Shown: positions 48,782 to 61,388, numbered from the stretch's first letter. The stretch: 64,000 bases of DNA from CAWDPQ01 sp963804245 (GCA_963804245.1 CAWDPQ010000006.1:241155-305154), one strand, 5' to 3'. Notes: generated from the sequence alone by a model not told the origin. Translations and numbers: made by a program.

Positions 48782-49905
48782 CAGATCGGTCTCGGAATGC
48801 AGGCGCGATCCTGTCCTGGAGGAATGGGCGATCTTAGCATGGATGGCGCGACTCGGTTCTGGAGCCCTTCGGCACTTCAATCCGTTTCGAGTCGACGCCG
48901 GTGCTGGTGTCCCATTCCTTGTCTCGGCGCTGTTGCGAGACCGAGGGTTGGATCCGATGATTGACCGGGCGCTGCGGCCGAACTCCTACTGACGCTGTTC
49001 TCACGCTCCGCTCAGTCCTCCGATGCTTCTCTTTGTAGGCGCTGCGGATCAGCACCTCCATGAAGGCGTTGAGAAAATCCTCGAGCCGCTGCTTCTTGGT
49101 ATCTGAGGTCGCGCGAGTCGGATAGGAGTCACCCGCCCCATCCTCCCCCGCTCCCGCCACCGCCCTGTGGGCGGTCACCGAAGGAAGCCTGACCAGAAAC
49201 CTCAATAAAATTGGGGTGCGGCTGTGGGCCGATCGCTACAGGCAAAACTGTTGAAGACGTGCGACTGAGAAGTAGAGAGATTACGGCCCGATTTGAACCC
49301 GCGACCTTTGCCAATTCCACGAGGCGACTGAAACCCACGCGAACCGACTCCACGCGACTTTCCTAAGCTGTTTCGACCGCTCCACCCTACCCGAATCGAC
49401 CCCGAGCGACTACCGATTGTCAGCCATTTGTCAGCTCGAAGGGGAACGCGCTGCTGAGCACGGTCACGGCTCTCAGCGCGATTCCTCTCCGACCACGGAT
49501 GAAGCCTCACGGGGACTGTGGGGATGAACGATGGGCAGCATTAAAGCCTCTCGCGGTTAGCATAACACTCCTTCCCGGACTCTGCTCAACCCTTCCCCTT
49601 CGACAGCTTCTTTCTCCATCCGGGTCCACACTGGTTCGCAGGCAGGTCCACCACGAATTTCCAACTACCAGCCATCGAAGAAGTACACCAAAACCACAGT
49701 AACGCGGCTCCCGAATCGCTTGTGCCAGGCGAACGGCGTGGCGCCGAAAGCGCTTGGCGACGGCGGTATAGTTCTCACCCTTCAGACAGATGGAACGCCC
49801 TGTATCGCACGCCGTTCCGTTTGCGTAATACGCCACTCGCCCGTACGCCGGCCTCCACCCAGTACAGCCCGGGAACCTCGTGACCCACGGTCGATAATGA
49901 ACCGC
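48782..49905. other. Mostly non-coding stretch with gene remnants
   Basis: About 1.1 kb. A minus-strand frame at 49,000-49,100 reads KKQRLEDFLNAFMEVLIRSAYKEKH, which may be a remnant of a gene. A tRNA T-arm-like sequence lies at 49283-49306 without the rest of a tRNA. The promoter-like repeat at 49551-49600 and the similarity to 37253-37308 are listed elsewhere. No complete gene. Confidence 0.45.
49551..49600 (-). promoter_or_regulatory. Promoter-like repeat, copy A
   Basis: On the minus strand TTGAGC (49589-49584) and TATGCT (49564-49559) are 19 bases apart and followed by AACCGCGAGA. The same arrangement recurs at 52401-52440. Spacing is long for sigma70, so the call is tentative. Confidence 0.35.
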
Positions 49906-52105
49906 TTATTTGCAATACACCGCGACCACGGTTCCCGTGCCAGGATGGCCCGGATCCGGGGCGTAGCTTCGCGTCCGTCTTAACAACGACGATGGTGGAC
50001 ACATTTCCTGAGACGGTCAGACCGACATCGGCACTGGTGCTGGAGACGAGGACGCCCATGAACGGTGGCAGCGTGTCCGGCGGTTTTGCGCTGTTGCCCG
50101 GCCGGCTGGTCCACGTATCTCCGCAGGCCGGAGGGTTCGTGCTCACCGTCGAGGCGAAACCCTTGAAGGCGTTCGGAGCGCCGGCGCCGGCTCAGGACGT
50201 TCCGACGCGACCAATCGGCGCCCCAGAACTCGACGTTGGCGGACCCGACCACCGCGGTCCTATCCCCCAGCACAAAGCCGCCTTGAACGAGGAGCGCAAA
50301 TATTATCGTGGTTGCCTGAGCCGAGGACGGCAGGTAAAAAGCGTCCCCGGAGAAGTTGCCGGCAACGACGCCCACCCCGAATGGCTGGTTCACCGGGAAG
50401 ATCGAGCAGGCGGCGACGCCGGCGGCATCCGTTATGCCGCTACAAGTCTGCGCATTTCCACCGGTCCCAATGGTGAAGACGACGGTGCGGCCTGCAATGG
50501 CCACGACACCATCCTCCAGCAGCACGCCGGATAAAGTCGCAGTGGTGTTGTTTGCGATGACCGTATCCCCCGAGTAGCTCAGAGTGGTCTCCTCACGCGT
50601 GATGGTGAAGGCTGCGGACGCGCTACTGCCTTTCAAGCCGTCGGTGCCTGCAAAGTCGGCGGTCACCGTGTAGGAGCCGGGAATCTGATCGAGAGTGATG
50701 TTGCACGAGGCCACGCCTGTCGCGTTGGTGAGGCCAGTGCAGCTCTGCGTGCCAATCGTAAATGTGATGGTCTGGTTGGCGAGCGGCGTCGAAGTTTCGC
50801 TGAGGGTGAGGGTGGCGGAGAGTGTGACAGAGTCGTGGAAGTCGCCCGAAGTATCGCCAGTGTATACGAGCGTGGTGGAGCCGCTCGAAATTCCCACCAA
50901 TTGAGCGAAAATATCCTGTTCACCCTGTGAGACGTTTCTAATGTCCTGCCAGACGACCAGGAAATCTACCATCATCGTGTTGTGGACGGTTGTTGGTCGG
51001 TGCGTTCCCGAAGATCCTTGACCTGCTGTCCCGTTGGCAATAATAAGGGGAGAACCTATCACCACGCCTGTCTCTGACAACAACTGTCCAATGACGTCAT
51101 TGCTGTCGCGCCATACCACAAAAAACAGGTTATCGATGCTGCTATGCGCCACCGATGGAGTATCAATCCGTGAACTAGTCGTCTGGATCTGGAAGTTGGA
51201 TCCAATCAGCCCACCGGCGTCGGACACGAACTGTCCCCATACCTCTGTTCCTTGAAACCTGGCAAATACGATCAGATACCGGTTGTTCGCGGAGTCGAAC
51301 GCTATGCTGGCAGTAGGGTTTGAAGATTCTGGGAAAATCGGGGAGGAATGATGATTGGAGTCCCGATTAAGACTCCTGTGCTTGAAATCCTCTGCCCTTT
51401 TAGATTTTCCTCTACCTGGTCCCGCCACGTCGCAAAATACTCGTTAGTGGTGGGGTTATAGATAACCTGTCCGTTTGGCGCAGGGGCACCGGCTGTGCTG
51501 ATCACGATTTCACTGCCAACGAGCGAACCGTCATTTGAAATTCTTTGTTCGACAATGCCCGCACCACGCCCCGTCACTAGATATTCATTATTCGGCGAGT
51601 TGTAGGCACTCGAAATTTCATCGCCTGCATCAAAGATGTGGAACGCGCCGCCGAGGGGTATGCCTCCGTTCGATACCAGGCGGCCAAAAGCATCGTTGAA
51701 GTCAGGACTGCCCGGCCCATCGAATTGCGATTTCCAAGCAACAAGATAGTTGTTATCGATGCTGTTATAAGAGACAAACGGATTACTCTGTGAACCTATC
51801 TCGATAGCAATTGGGATGTTCCCCCCAAGCAGGCTACCGTCTACGGATTAGTAGTTAGCTGAACACGTCATTGCCTGTCGTCGGTTGATTACGTAAATCA
51901 AACCATACGACCATATATTCGTTGTTTGAGGTGTTATAAGCGACGGAAGGCGACGCGCGCTGGAGGGTCAACCCGGCTTTACGATAATCGATACTGTTTC
52001 CGATCAGAACTGGAGTCTGAGCATAGAGGCTGTCGCTAAGGAAGGATTCAAGAGGGCGCTGAAGACGATCGTGTGCACACGGTCTGTCATGAGAGCCCTT
52101 TTGCG
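49906..52105 (-). CDS. Exported Ig-like repeat protein (several frameshifts)
   Basis: Large secreted protein, about 730 residues once joined. A signal peptide ends near DSLHAQ (best seen when both arms are compared). Next come degenerate repeats of the type NEYLVVW...GQLVSxxG, then two or more bacterial Ig-like domains (TTLVYTGDTSGDFHDSVTLSATL, TTLSYSGDTVIANNTTATLSGVL). The C-terminal domain contains VEFWGADW and CGDTWTSRPG, and ends VVVAVYCK with a stop at 49906. Frame shifts occur near 52,040, 51,840, 51,340, 50,190 and 49,940. Probably a surface adhesin-like or structural protein; its role is unknown. Mirrored at 57250-59462. Confidence 0.6.
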
Positions 52106-52520
52106 CATGATAGCGGGGGTACGCGATGCGGTCTCTTGACTGCTTAGTACAAACCGTAATTACGGTGACGTATGAGTCCCCAGGTTTCGCCTCCTGTAAA
52201 GGTCGCCGTAACGCGAGCCCGGCGCGTCATACGAGGCAGACGCAAGCGAATGCTCGCGAGCGGCGGTGGTCGATAAAGCAAATGTCCGCGAAACGCTCCT
52301 TATTGAACGGGGTTGATCTACCACCCCGTCTGCGCCAATTAGGAACGGGGGCTGTTTGCTTTATGGCGCAGGACGATAGGAAGCGACTTAGGGTCCTTCT
52401 CGCGGTTAGCATACCGCTCCTTCTCGGTCCCTGGTCAGCCCCTCCCCCTGTGACAGCGCGGATAAGACCGCACACTCCTTGTGGCCTTCAGCTTCCGCGG
52501 CGCCACGCGCCTCCCGGTGA
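52106..52520. other. Leader region of the Ig-like gene
   Basis: About 415 bases upstream of the Ig-like gene. It contains the second promoter-like repeat and an AGGAGGCGAAA-type sequence on the minus strand near 52,190. No convincing gene. Confidence 0.4.
52401..52440 (-). promoter_or_regulatory. Promoter-like repeat, copy B
   Basis: On the minus strand CTGACC (52438-52433) and TATGCT (52413-52408) are 19 bases apart, with AACCGCGAGA downstream as in copy A. It could drive the Ig-like gene about 300 bases away. Confidence 0.35.
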
Positions 52521-54084
52521 TTACGGCCTGCGTCCCTGGTCAATCGCGCCTCCCGGCGGGCATCTGCGGGACGGAGCCGAGGGAATCACGGGCTTCAACG
52601 GATCTCGGGTTTCGTCGGTGAGCGCCGGAGCCGACGATGCAGCACCAGAAGCCCGCTTCAGCTCTCCTGGCTCGTTAATCAGATTGCGCGTCTCGCGTCG
52701 ATCGGATCGCAGGTCGTAGAGCTCGCTCAGATCACCGTTCAGGTAAACGGCGTATTTGTAATCGCGCGTCCGCAACGCGCGCCACGTCGGAATCGGGGGC
52801 GCAGCCGCGGCAGGCGGTGCCGGAGCTCCGGCGTGAAGATGTAGCCGGCGGTGCCGGGCTCGTACTCCTGCACACCCTGCCATTCGAGGTAAGTTTCCTG
52901 CCGCCAGCTTCGCGCGCGGCCTTTGCCTTCGAAGATCGGCCGAACGCTTCGCCCATCCAGCGCCGAGGGCCCCTTCAAGCCCACCAGGTCGTAGAGCGTC
53001 GGAGCCAAATCGATGTTCAACACGAGCTCGTCGCTGACGGTCGCCGGCGGTATGCCCGCGGGAAAGCGCATCAGGAAGGGAATGCGCACCGATTCTTCGT
53101 GGGGGGTCATCTTCTCGAACCGGCCGTGGTCGCCCAGGAAGTATCCGTTGTCGCCGGCGAACACCAGAATCGTGTTGTCCAGCCGGCCCGTTTCCTCTAG
53201 CGCCTGCCGGATGCGGCCCACGTAATCGTCGAGGGCGGCGATGCAGCGGTAGTAGTTGAGGATCTTCTTGACCGCGAGTTGATCGCGCAGCGTCTGGTCG
53301 GGAGGTTGGTTGCCGCCCGGATTCGGTTCGGAGAAGCCGGAGTCGGGAATGTTCGGCTGGCGGACGAAGAACGCAGGTTTCGTCGATTTGTTCTCGTTCC
53401 AGTGGAGGGAAGCGCGATCGGCACGTCTTCGAACGTCGCGTCGAAGCGTGGAGGCGCTGTTTGCTGGCTGTGCGCTTCCTTGTAGGCGACCATCATCGCG
53501 AGCGGTCCCTGGCGATTGGCGCGAATGAAGTCGCTCGCGAAGTCCGTCAACAGATCACCGTTCGCCCCCGTCAGCTTACGGCGCTCGCCATCGATGTTCA
53601 TCGCCGGATTGACGAACCAGCCCTGGTTGACGAAGCTGACCCAGCGGTCGATCCCGGGCAGCGGTTCATCCGTGTTGTCAATATGCTCTTTGCCGATGAA
53701 CGCCGTGCGATAGCCCGCCTCCCTGGCAACGCTGAGAAAGCTCGGCGGAAACCGCTCGGGCCACGGCCTGTTGTTGGTCCTGAATCCCGAGGTGTGACCG
53801 TACGATCCCGTTAGAAATGCGGCGCGTGACGGTGCGCACAGAGGTGTGACAACGGCAGCCTGTCTGAACCAGACGCCCTCGCGCGCGAGCCGATCGAGAT
53901 TCGGCGTCTTCAGATGCGGATGGCCCGCGATGCCGAGCGCGTTGTACGCGTGATCGTCCGAAAGAATGAAAACGATGCTGGGACGGTCTGCGGGCGCGCT
54001 CTGGGTCAGAGTGCTCGGCGCTGCCAGAAGCGCCAAGACGGCCACAGCCGAGGCGGTGGATGCGCGGCGAAGCCGGTCGGTCAT
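52521..54084 (-). CDS. Exported sulfatase (two frameshifts)
   Basis: About 520 residues once joined. The signal peptide is followed by the metal-binding LSDDHAYNALG and the sulfatase signature PLCAPSRAAFLTG, whose Cys83 would be converted to formylglycine. Later segments are TAFIGKEHI, FAGDNGYFLGDHGRFEKMTPHEESVRIPF and a C-terminal TRDYKYAVYLNGDLSELYDL. Frame changes occur near 53,400 and 52,830. The substrate is probably a sulfated polysaccharide or aryl sulfate. Mirrored, far more damaged, at 55254-56834. Confidence 0.85.
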
Positions 54085-54640
54085 GATGCCCCCTCCCGGA
54101 TCTGGCGCATATTACACCGATTGTCACGGACGGCCGCATATAACCTGAGTCGACTTCACCGCTTACGCCACTCGGTGCGATGATCGACGAATCTCGCGTT
54201 CAAAACAGCGGTTTGTCCTTGTTTGGGATTCGAACCCGTAAGGCAATGCGGAGTGACCGTTGATTGCGCAGCGCGTGCAGACATGCGCGTTGAGTATCCG
54301 CAGCTACGCGGTGAGTTGCACCGAACTGCTTTGCCAGCGCCAAATCCTGCTATTTCGATAGCTGAAATGGGGCCTCTAAATCTGCGGGTTCTCAATTACG
54401 GGGCGGCTCACGACATTGGTCCTCAGTGAGGGCCGCAGGGCGAGATGAATGTTGAGCCGCCGGATCACGCCGCGATGTATTCGACCCGTCGCCGTGACCA
54501 TAGCCTGCGTCTTCACGCCGACACAAAATCTCACGTCGCGAGCGCTCGAGGCATCATCTGGAACTGAGGCAAGGTGCAGGATGCCAGGACGGAAATCATT
54601 ACCAGGCGCGACGACCTCCTAGTTGGCCGAGCTGCGTCCT
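54085..54640. other. Non-coding region upstream of the sulfatase
   Basis: About 555 bases between the sulfatase start and the palindrome centre. A tRNA T-arm-like sequence is at 54223-54240 but no whole tRNA is present. No gene recognised. Confidence 0.5.
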
Positions 54641-54641
54641 C

Positions 54642-54693
54642 GAGCCAGGTCTCCTCGGAGTGGCGGCGACCTTCTTCGTAGGAGACCTGGCTC
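54642..54693. other. Centre of the giant palindrome (hairpin)
   Basis: GAGCCAGGTCTCCT at 54642-54655 is exactly inverted at 54680-54693, leaving a 24-base loop. Sequence on either side continues the inverted match outward with increasing differences. Marks the fold-back point of the inverted duplication. Confidence 0.9.
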
Positions 54694-55253
54694 AAGTACG
54701 AAGCCTGACGATCAGGAGGTCGTCGCGCCTGTAATGATTTCCGTCCTGCCGTCCTCGCCTTCCCTCAGTTCCAGATGATCCCTCGAGCGCTCGCGACGCG
54801 AGATGTGTCAGCGTGAAGACGCAGGCTATGGTCACGGCGACGGGTCGAATACATCGCGGCGTAATAGGCGTATCGAACATTCATCTCGCCCTGCGGGCCT
54901 CCACTGAGGACCGAGTGCGTGAGCCGAGCCGGAATCGAGAACCCGCAGATTTAGAGGCCCCATTTCAGCTATCGAAATGCACCAGGAATCTGGCGCTGGC
55001 AAAGCAGTTCGGTGCAACTCACCGCGTAGCTGCGGATACTCAACGCGCATGTCTGCACGCGCTGCGCGATCGACAACGTTTTCCGGTGCCTTTACGGGTT
55101 CGAATCCCAAACAAGTACAGAACCACTGTTTTGAACACGAGATTCATCGATGCATTTTACCGGCCGGAGTAGCATAAGCGGTGAAGTCGACTGCAGGTTA
55201 TATGCGGCCGTCCGCGACAATCAGTGTAATATGCGCCAAAATCAGGAGGGGCG

Positions 55254-56834
55254 TCGTCACCGACCGGCTTCGCCGCGCATCCACCGCCTCGGCTGTGGCG
55301 GGTGCTGGGCGCTGCTGGCAGCGCCGACACTCTGAATGAGAGCGCGCCCGCAGACCGTCCCAGCATCGTTTTCATTCTTTCGGACAATAAAGCAGCAGCG
55401 ACGCGCTCGGCATCGCGGGCCATCCGCATCTGAAGACGCCGAATCTCGAATCGGCTCGCGCGCGAGAGCGTGCGTTTCAGACAGGCTGCCGTTGTCACAC
55501 CTCTGTGCGCACCGTCACGCGCCGCATTTCTAACGGGATTGTACGGTCACACCTCGGGATTCAGGACCAACAACAGGCGGTCGGCCGAGCGGTTTCCGCC
55601 GAGCTTTCTCAGCATTCCCAGGGAGGCGGGCTATCGCGCGGCGTTCATCGGCAAGAAGCATATTTACAACACGGATGAACCGCTGCCCGGGATGGACAAC
55701 TTGGTAGGCTTCGTCAAACCAGGCTGGTTCGTCGATCCGGCGATGAACATCGATGGCGAGCGCCGTAAGCTGACGGGGGCGAACGGGTGATCTGTTGACG
55801 GACTTCGCGAGCAACTTCGTCCGCACCAATGGCCAGGTGCCGCTCGCGATGATCGTGGATCCTCAAGGAAGCGCAAAACCAGCAAACAGCGCCTCACGCT
55901 TCGACGCAACGTTGGAAGAACGTGCCGATGGCGCTTGCCTCCACGTGGAACGAGAACAAATCGACGAAACCTGCCTTCTTCGTCCGCCAGCCGAACATTG
56001 CCGACTCCGGCTTCTGGGAGAAAATCCCGGCGGCGACCGAGCCTCCCGACCAGACGCTGCGCGATCAACTCAGCCAGTCGAGGAGATCCCAAGCTCTACC
56101 GCTGCATCGCCACCTCAACAAGGTTGCGTAGGACAGTAAGGCAGGCTGCAAGAGGAAACGGGCGGGCTTCGGACAACACGATTCTGGTGTTCACCGCGAA
56201 TCTGCTGGGCGACCACGGGGGGCCGCGAGAAGATAGACCCCCCACGAAGAATCGTGCGCATTCCCTTCCTGATGCGCTTTCCCGCGGGCATCCCGCCGGC
56301 GATTGGTCAGCGACGAGCTGCAGTATTGAAAATCGATTTGGCTCAACAGCTCTACGACCTGGTGGCGTGAAGGGGCCCTCGGCGCTGTGGATGGGCGACA
56401 ACAGCCCGAAGCTGATCTTTCCGAAGGCAAAGGCCGCGCGCGAAGCTGGCGGCAGGAAACGTAGCTCGAATGGCAGGGTGTGCAGGGCGGGATCTCGAGC
56501 CCGGCACCGCCGGCTCCTGTTTACGCGGGGGAGCCTCCTGGCGGCTGGGGCCCCGACTCCGACGTGGGGCGCGTTGCGGACGCGCGATTACAAGTACACC
56601 GTTTACCTGAACGGTCATCTGAGCGAGCTCTACTGCAATCCGAATCCACGCGAGATTTCCGCGCAATCTGATTAACGAGCCAGGAGGACTGAAGCAGCTC
56701 GGCGCTGCATCAGTCGGCTCCTCGCGCTCACCGACGAAAGTCCGAGATCCGTTGAAGCCCGTGAGCTCCCTCGGCTCCGTCCCGCACACGCGCCCCCAGA
56801 GATGCGATCGACCAGGGACGCACCCGGGACCGGG
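55254..56834 (+). pseudogene. Mirror copy of the sulfatase, broken
   Basis: Right-arm counterpart of the sulfatase. Readable fragments include PLCAPSRAAFLTGLYGHTSGF and GMDNLVGFVKPGWFVDPAMN, but the frame is interrupted many times by indels. The formylglycine cysteine region survives. Not an independent functional gene; probably a sequencing or assembly duplicate. Confidence 0.85.
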
Positions 56835-57249
56835 AGGCGCGTGGCGCCGCGGGAAGCTGAAGGCCACAAGGAGTGTGCGGTCTTATGCCGCGCTGTCACA
56901 GGGGGAGAGGCTAACCAGGGACCGAGAAGGAGCGGTATGTTAACCGCGAGAGGACCCTAATGGCTTCCTATCGTCCTGCGCCATCAAGGCGAAGGGCGCC
57001 CGTTCCTAATTGGCGCAGACGGGGTGGTAAATCAACCCATTCGAATAAGGAGCGTTTCGCGGACATTTGCTTTATCGACCACCGCCGCTCGCGAGCATTC
57101 GCTTGCGTATCCCTCCGGTATGACGCGCCGGGGCTCGCGTTACGGCGACCTTTACAGGAGGCGAAAGTCTCGGGACCCATACGTCACCGTAATTACGAAG
57201 CGTATAAGCGGTCGAGGGAGCGATTCGGCGGAACCCGAGGAATCTCATG

Positions 57250-59462
57250 CGCAAAAGGGCTCTCGTTTGACAGACCGTGTGCACACGATAGGCTCGGCGC
57301 CCTTCTCGTAACCCTCCTTAGCGACAGCCTGCATGCTCAGACTCCAGTTCTAATCGGGAACAAAATCAATCTATCGAGCGGGTTGACCCTCCAGGGCGCG
57401 TGGATTTCCGTCACTTAATAACACCTCAAACAACGAATATATGGTCGTATGGTTTGATTTACGTAATCAACCGACGACAGGCAATGACGTGTTCGGCCAA
57501 CGACTATCCGTAGACGGTAGCCTGCTTGGGGGGACATCCCAATTGCTATCGAGATAGGTTCACAGAGTAATCATTTTGTCTCTTTATAACAGCATCGATA
57601 ACAACTATCTTGTTGCTTGGAAATCGCAATTCGATGGGCCGGGCAGTCCTGAGCTTTCCAACGATGCTTTTGGCCGCCTGGTTGTCGAACGGAGGGCGTA
57701 CCCTCGGCGGCGCGTTCCCACATCTTTGATGCAGGCGATGAAATTTCGAGTGCCTACAACTCGCCGAATAATGAATATCTAGTGACGGGGCGTGGTGGGT
57801 CTCGAACAAAGAATTTCAAATGACGGCTCGCTCGAGTTGGCAGTGAAATCGTAATCAGCACCACCCCGGTGCCTGCGCACAACGGACAGGTTGTGCTTTA
57901 ACCCCACCACTAACAATTATTTTGCGACGTTAAGCAGAACCAGGTAGACGAAAACCTAAAAGGGCAGAGGATTTCAAGCACAGGAGCTTAATGAGGATTT
58001 CAATCATCATCTCCCCTATTTTCCCAGAATCTTAGAAGTTCCCTACTGCCGGCATAGCGTTCGACTCCGCAGCCCGGGACGAATCGTATTTGCCAGGTTT
58101 CAAGGAACAGAGGGTGTGGGGACAGTTCGTGTCCGAGCACCAGTGGGCTCATTGAATCCAACTTCCAAAAATTCAGACGACTCAGTTTTTCACGGATTGA
58201 TACTCCATCGGTGGCGCATAGCAGCATCGATAACCTGTTTTTTGTGGTAGTAGGCGCGACAGCAATGACGTCATTGGACAGTTGTTGTCAGAGACAGGCG
58301 TGGTGATAGGTTCTCCCCTTATTTATCCCCAACGGGACAGCAGGTCAAGGATTCTTCGGGTCGCAGCCACAGCAGCAGTTCACAACACGATGACGGGAGA
58401 TTTCCTGGTGCTGTAGCAGAGCGTAAAACGTGACCCCTCACAGGGTGAACAGGATATTTTCGCTCAATTGGTGGGAATTTCGAGCGGCTCCACCACGCTC
58501 GTATACACTGGCGATACTTCGGGCGACTTCCGCGACTCTGTCACACTCTCCGCCACCCCTAGGCCTCAGCGAAACTTCGAGCACCGAGCGCCAACGCGGA
58601 CCACTCACATTTACGATTGGCACGCAGAGCTGCACTGGCCTCACCAACGCGACAGGCGTGGCCTCGTGCAACATCACTCTCGATCGGATTCCCGGCTCCT
58701 ACACGGTGACCGCCGACTTTGCAGGCACCGACGGCTTGAAAGGCAGTAGCGCGTCCGCAGCCTCACCATCACGCGTGAGGAGACCACTCTGAGCTACTCG
58801 AGGATGGGGAATCGCAAACAACACCACTGCGACTTTATCCGGCGGGGTGCTGGAGGATGGTGTCGTGGCCGCTCCATGCCGCACCGTCGTCTTAGCAACC
58901 GGTACGGTTGGAAATGCGCAGACTTGTAGCGGCATAACGGATGCCGCGGGCGCCGCCTGCTCAATTTGCCCGGTGAACCAGCCATTCGGGGTGGGCGTCG
59001 TTGCCGGCAACTTCTCCGGGGACGCTTTTTACCTGCCGTCCTCGGCTCAGGCAACCACGATAATATTTGCGCTCCTGAGTTCAAGGCGGCTTTGAAAAGG
59101 GGGATAGGACGCGGTGGTCGGGTCCGGCCAACGTGGAGTTCTGGGGCGCCGATTGGTCGCGTCCGAACGTCCTGCCAGCAGGCGCCGGGGCTTCCGAACG
59201 CCTTCAAGGGTGCGAGGCCTCGACGGTGAGCGCGAACCCTCGGCCTGCGGAGATACGTGGACCAGCCGGCCGGGCGGAGCAGCCCCGCCCACGCTGCCAC
59301 CGTTCATGGGCATCCTCGGTCTCCAGCACCATAGCCATGTCAGGCTGCGACATATAAGGGAAATGTGTCCACCATCGTCGTTGTTAAGACAGACGGGGGG
59401 TACGCCCCGGAATCCGGGCCATCCTGGCACCGGGAACCGTGGTCGCGGTGTATTGCAAATAA
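57250..59462 (+). pseudogene. Mirror copy of the Ig-like exported protein, broken
   Basis: Right-arm counterpart. It shows the signal-peptide end (LLSDSLHAQTPVLIGN) in better frame than the left arm, repeat fragments, Ig-like segments (GTQSCTGLTNATGVASC) and the same terminal stop. Numerous indels. Useful only as a second reading for correcting the left arm. Confidence 0.8.
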
Positions 59463-60587
59463 GCGGTTCATTATCGACCGTGGTCACGAGGTTCCCGGGC
59501 AGCATGGGCGAGGCCGGCGTAGGGCAAGTGGCGTGTTACGCAAACGGAACGGCGTGCGATACAGGGCGTTCCAGCTGTTCTGAAGGGTGAGAACTATACC
59601 GCCGTCGCCAAGCGCTTGCGGCGCCACGCCGTTCGCCTGGCGCGAGCGATCTGGGAGCCGCGTTACTGTGAGTTCTTTGCGTCTCTTGAATGGCCAGCAT
59701 TTGGAGATTGGTGGTAAACCGCCTGCGAACCAGTGTGGACCCGGATGGAGAAAGAAGCTGTCGAAGGGGAAGGGTTGAGCAGAGTCCGGGAAGGAGCGTT
59801 ATGCTAACCGCGAGAGGCTTTAATGCTGCCATCGTTCATCCCCACAGAGCCCGTGAGGCTTCATCCGTGGTCGGAGAGGAATCGCGCTGAGAGCCGTGAC
59901 CGTGCTCCGCAGCGCGTTCCCCTTCCAGCTGACGAATGGTCGCGATCGGTGATCACTGGGGGTCGATTCGGGTAGGGTGGAGCAGTGGAAACAGCTTCAG
60001 GAAAGTCGCGTGGAGTCGGTTTCAGCGAATAGGGGTTCAGTCGCCTCGTGGAATTGGCAAAGGTCGCGGGTTCAAATCGGGCCGTAGATCTCTCTACTTC
60101 TGGGTCCGCACGTCTTCAACAGTTTTGCCTGTAGCGATCGGCCCCACAGCCGCACCCCAATTTTATTGAGGTTTCTGGTCGCATGCTTCCTTCGGTGACC
60201 GCCCACAGGGCGGTGGCGGGAGCGGGGAGGATGGGGCGGGTGACTCCTATCCGAGCCACGCAACCTCGGATACCAAGAAGCAGCGTCTCGAGGATTTTCT
60301 CTACGCCTTCATGGAGGTGCTGATTCGCAACGCCTACAAAGAGAAGCATCGGAGGACTGAGCGGAGGGTGAGAACAGCGTCAGTAGGAGTTCGGCCGCAG
60401 CGCCCGGTCAATCATCGGATCCAACCCGCGGGTTCGCAATAGCGCGAGACAAGGAATGGGACGGCGGCACCGGCGTCGACTCGAAACGGATTGAAGTGCC
60501 GAAGGGCGCCAGAACCGGTCGCGCCATCCGTGTAAAATCGCCCATTCCTCCAGGACAGGATCGCGCCCGCATTCCGAGACCGATCTG

Positions 60588-61388
60588 ATGCGGACCGGGC
60601 ATGTCATCGCGACTGACACCTTCAAGCTCACGAAGTGGTACTACGACTGCGCTGGCGACGACGGTCATACCGCGATCGGCTACTGGGTTTCCCTCGCCTG
60701 GCGCGGAGTCTCGTCACCTGGCAATCGATCGTCGTCTCCGAAACAGGGCTAACGTGGCTCGAGCGTTCATCGCTCGGTGGTGGCGCGGCACCCGAACACG
60801 AGCGCGATCGCCCATTGTCTGGCCGGCCAGCACGTTGGAATGTGTGTTCGCCGCGGACACTCGCCATCCGCTCCTTGCGTTGCGGCTGTTCGAGAATGCG
60901 GCTGGATTCGTCGACTGGCGATGCGAAGCCCCTGCGGCGCTGGTGGAGGTGGACGGTGCCGGCTGCCGCCGATTCGCGGAACTGGATACGTCGGGCCGGT
61001 GAAGCTGACCATTCCGCCGTGGCGGCTTCCCATCGACGGCCTTCGCTGGGGACGATGATCGATGAAACAGCGGCATTACGTCGTCTGGATCCAGTGGGAC
61101 GGAGCCGAGCAGCGTAGGTGGGTATTCGTCGACGGCGTGCTTGCCGCGCGGGCCGAGGTGGACCACACCTGCATCAGCGCTCCGCCGGCGAGGGTGCGCT
61201 GCGTCATCGTCGACATTGGGCGCGCGAGCGCTCGCTGACTGCGCCCTCGGAACCGTGGTTCGCAGACGCATTCCTTCTTCCGTGCTCTCGTTGCACGAGA
61301 CGAAATGGTCGAGGTCTCGGAACTCTTCGATATCCTGGTGCGCTTCCTTGGAGAGGCGCGCGATTCATGAGCGTGTGACGGTGCGATA
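60588..61388 (+). pseudogene. Mirror copy of the CrtC/AttH-like gene, broken
   Basis: Starts with the same MRTGHVIATDTFKLTKWYYDC (in part) but loses frame within the first 50 codons. Later fragments (FAADTRHPLLALRLFENAAGF) are scattered over all three frames. Confidence 0.8.

Noticed and set aside
49283..49306. tRNA gene
   Set aside because: Only a T-arm-like segment; no D-arm, anticodon arm or matching acceptor strand found within 80 bases.
52126..52719. 197-codon plus-strand frame upstream and antisense of the sulfatase end
   Set aside because: Composition is not protein-like and it overlaps the sulfatase 3' end and the promoter-like repeat.
54223..54240. tRNA gene
   Set aside because: GGGATTCGAACCC resembles a T-arm, but the rest of the cloverleaf is missing.
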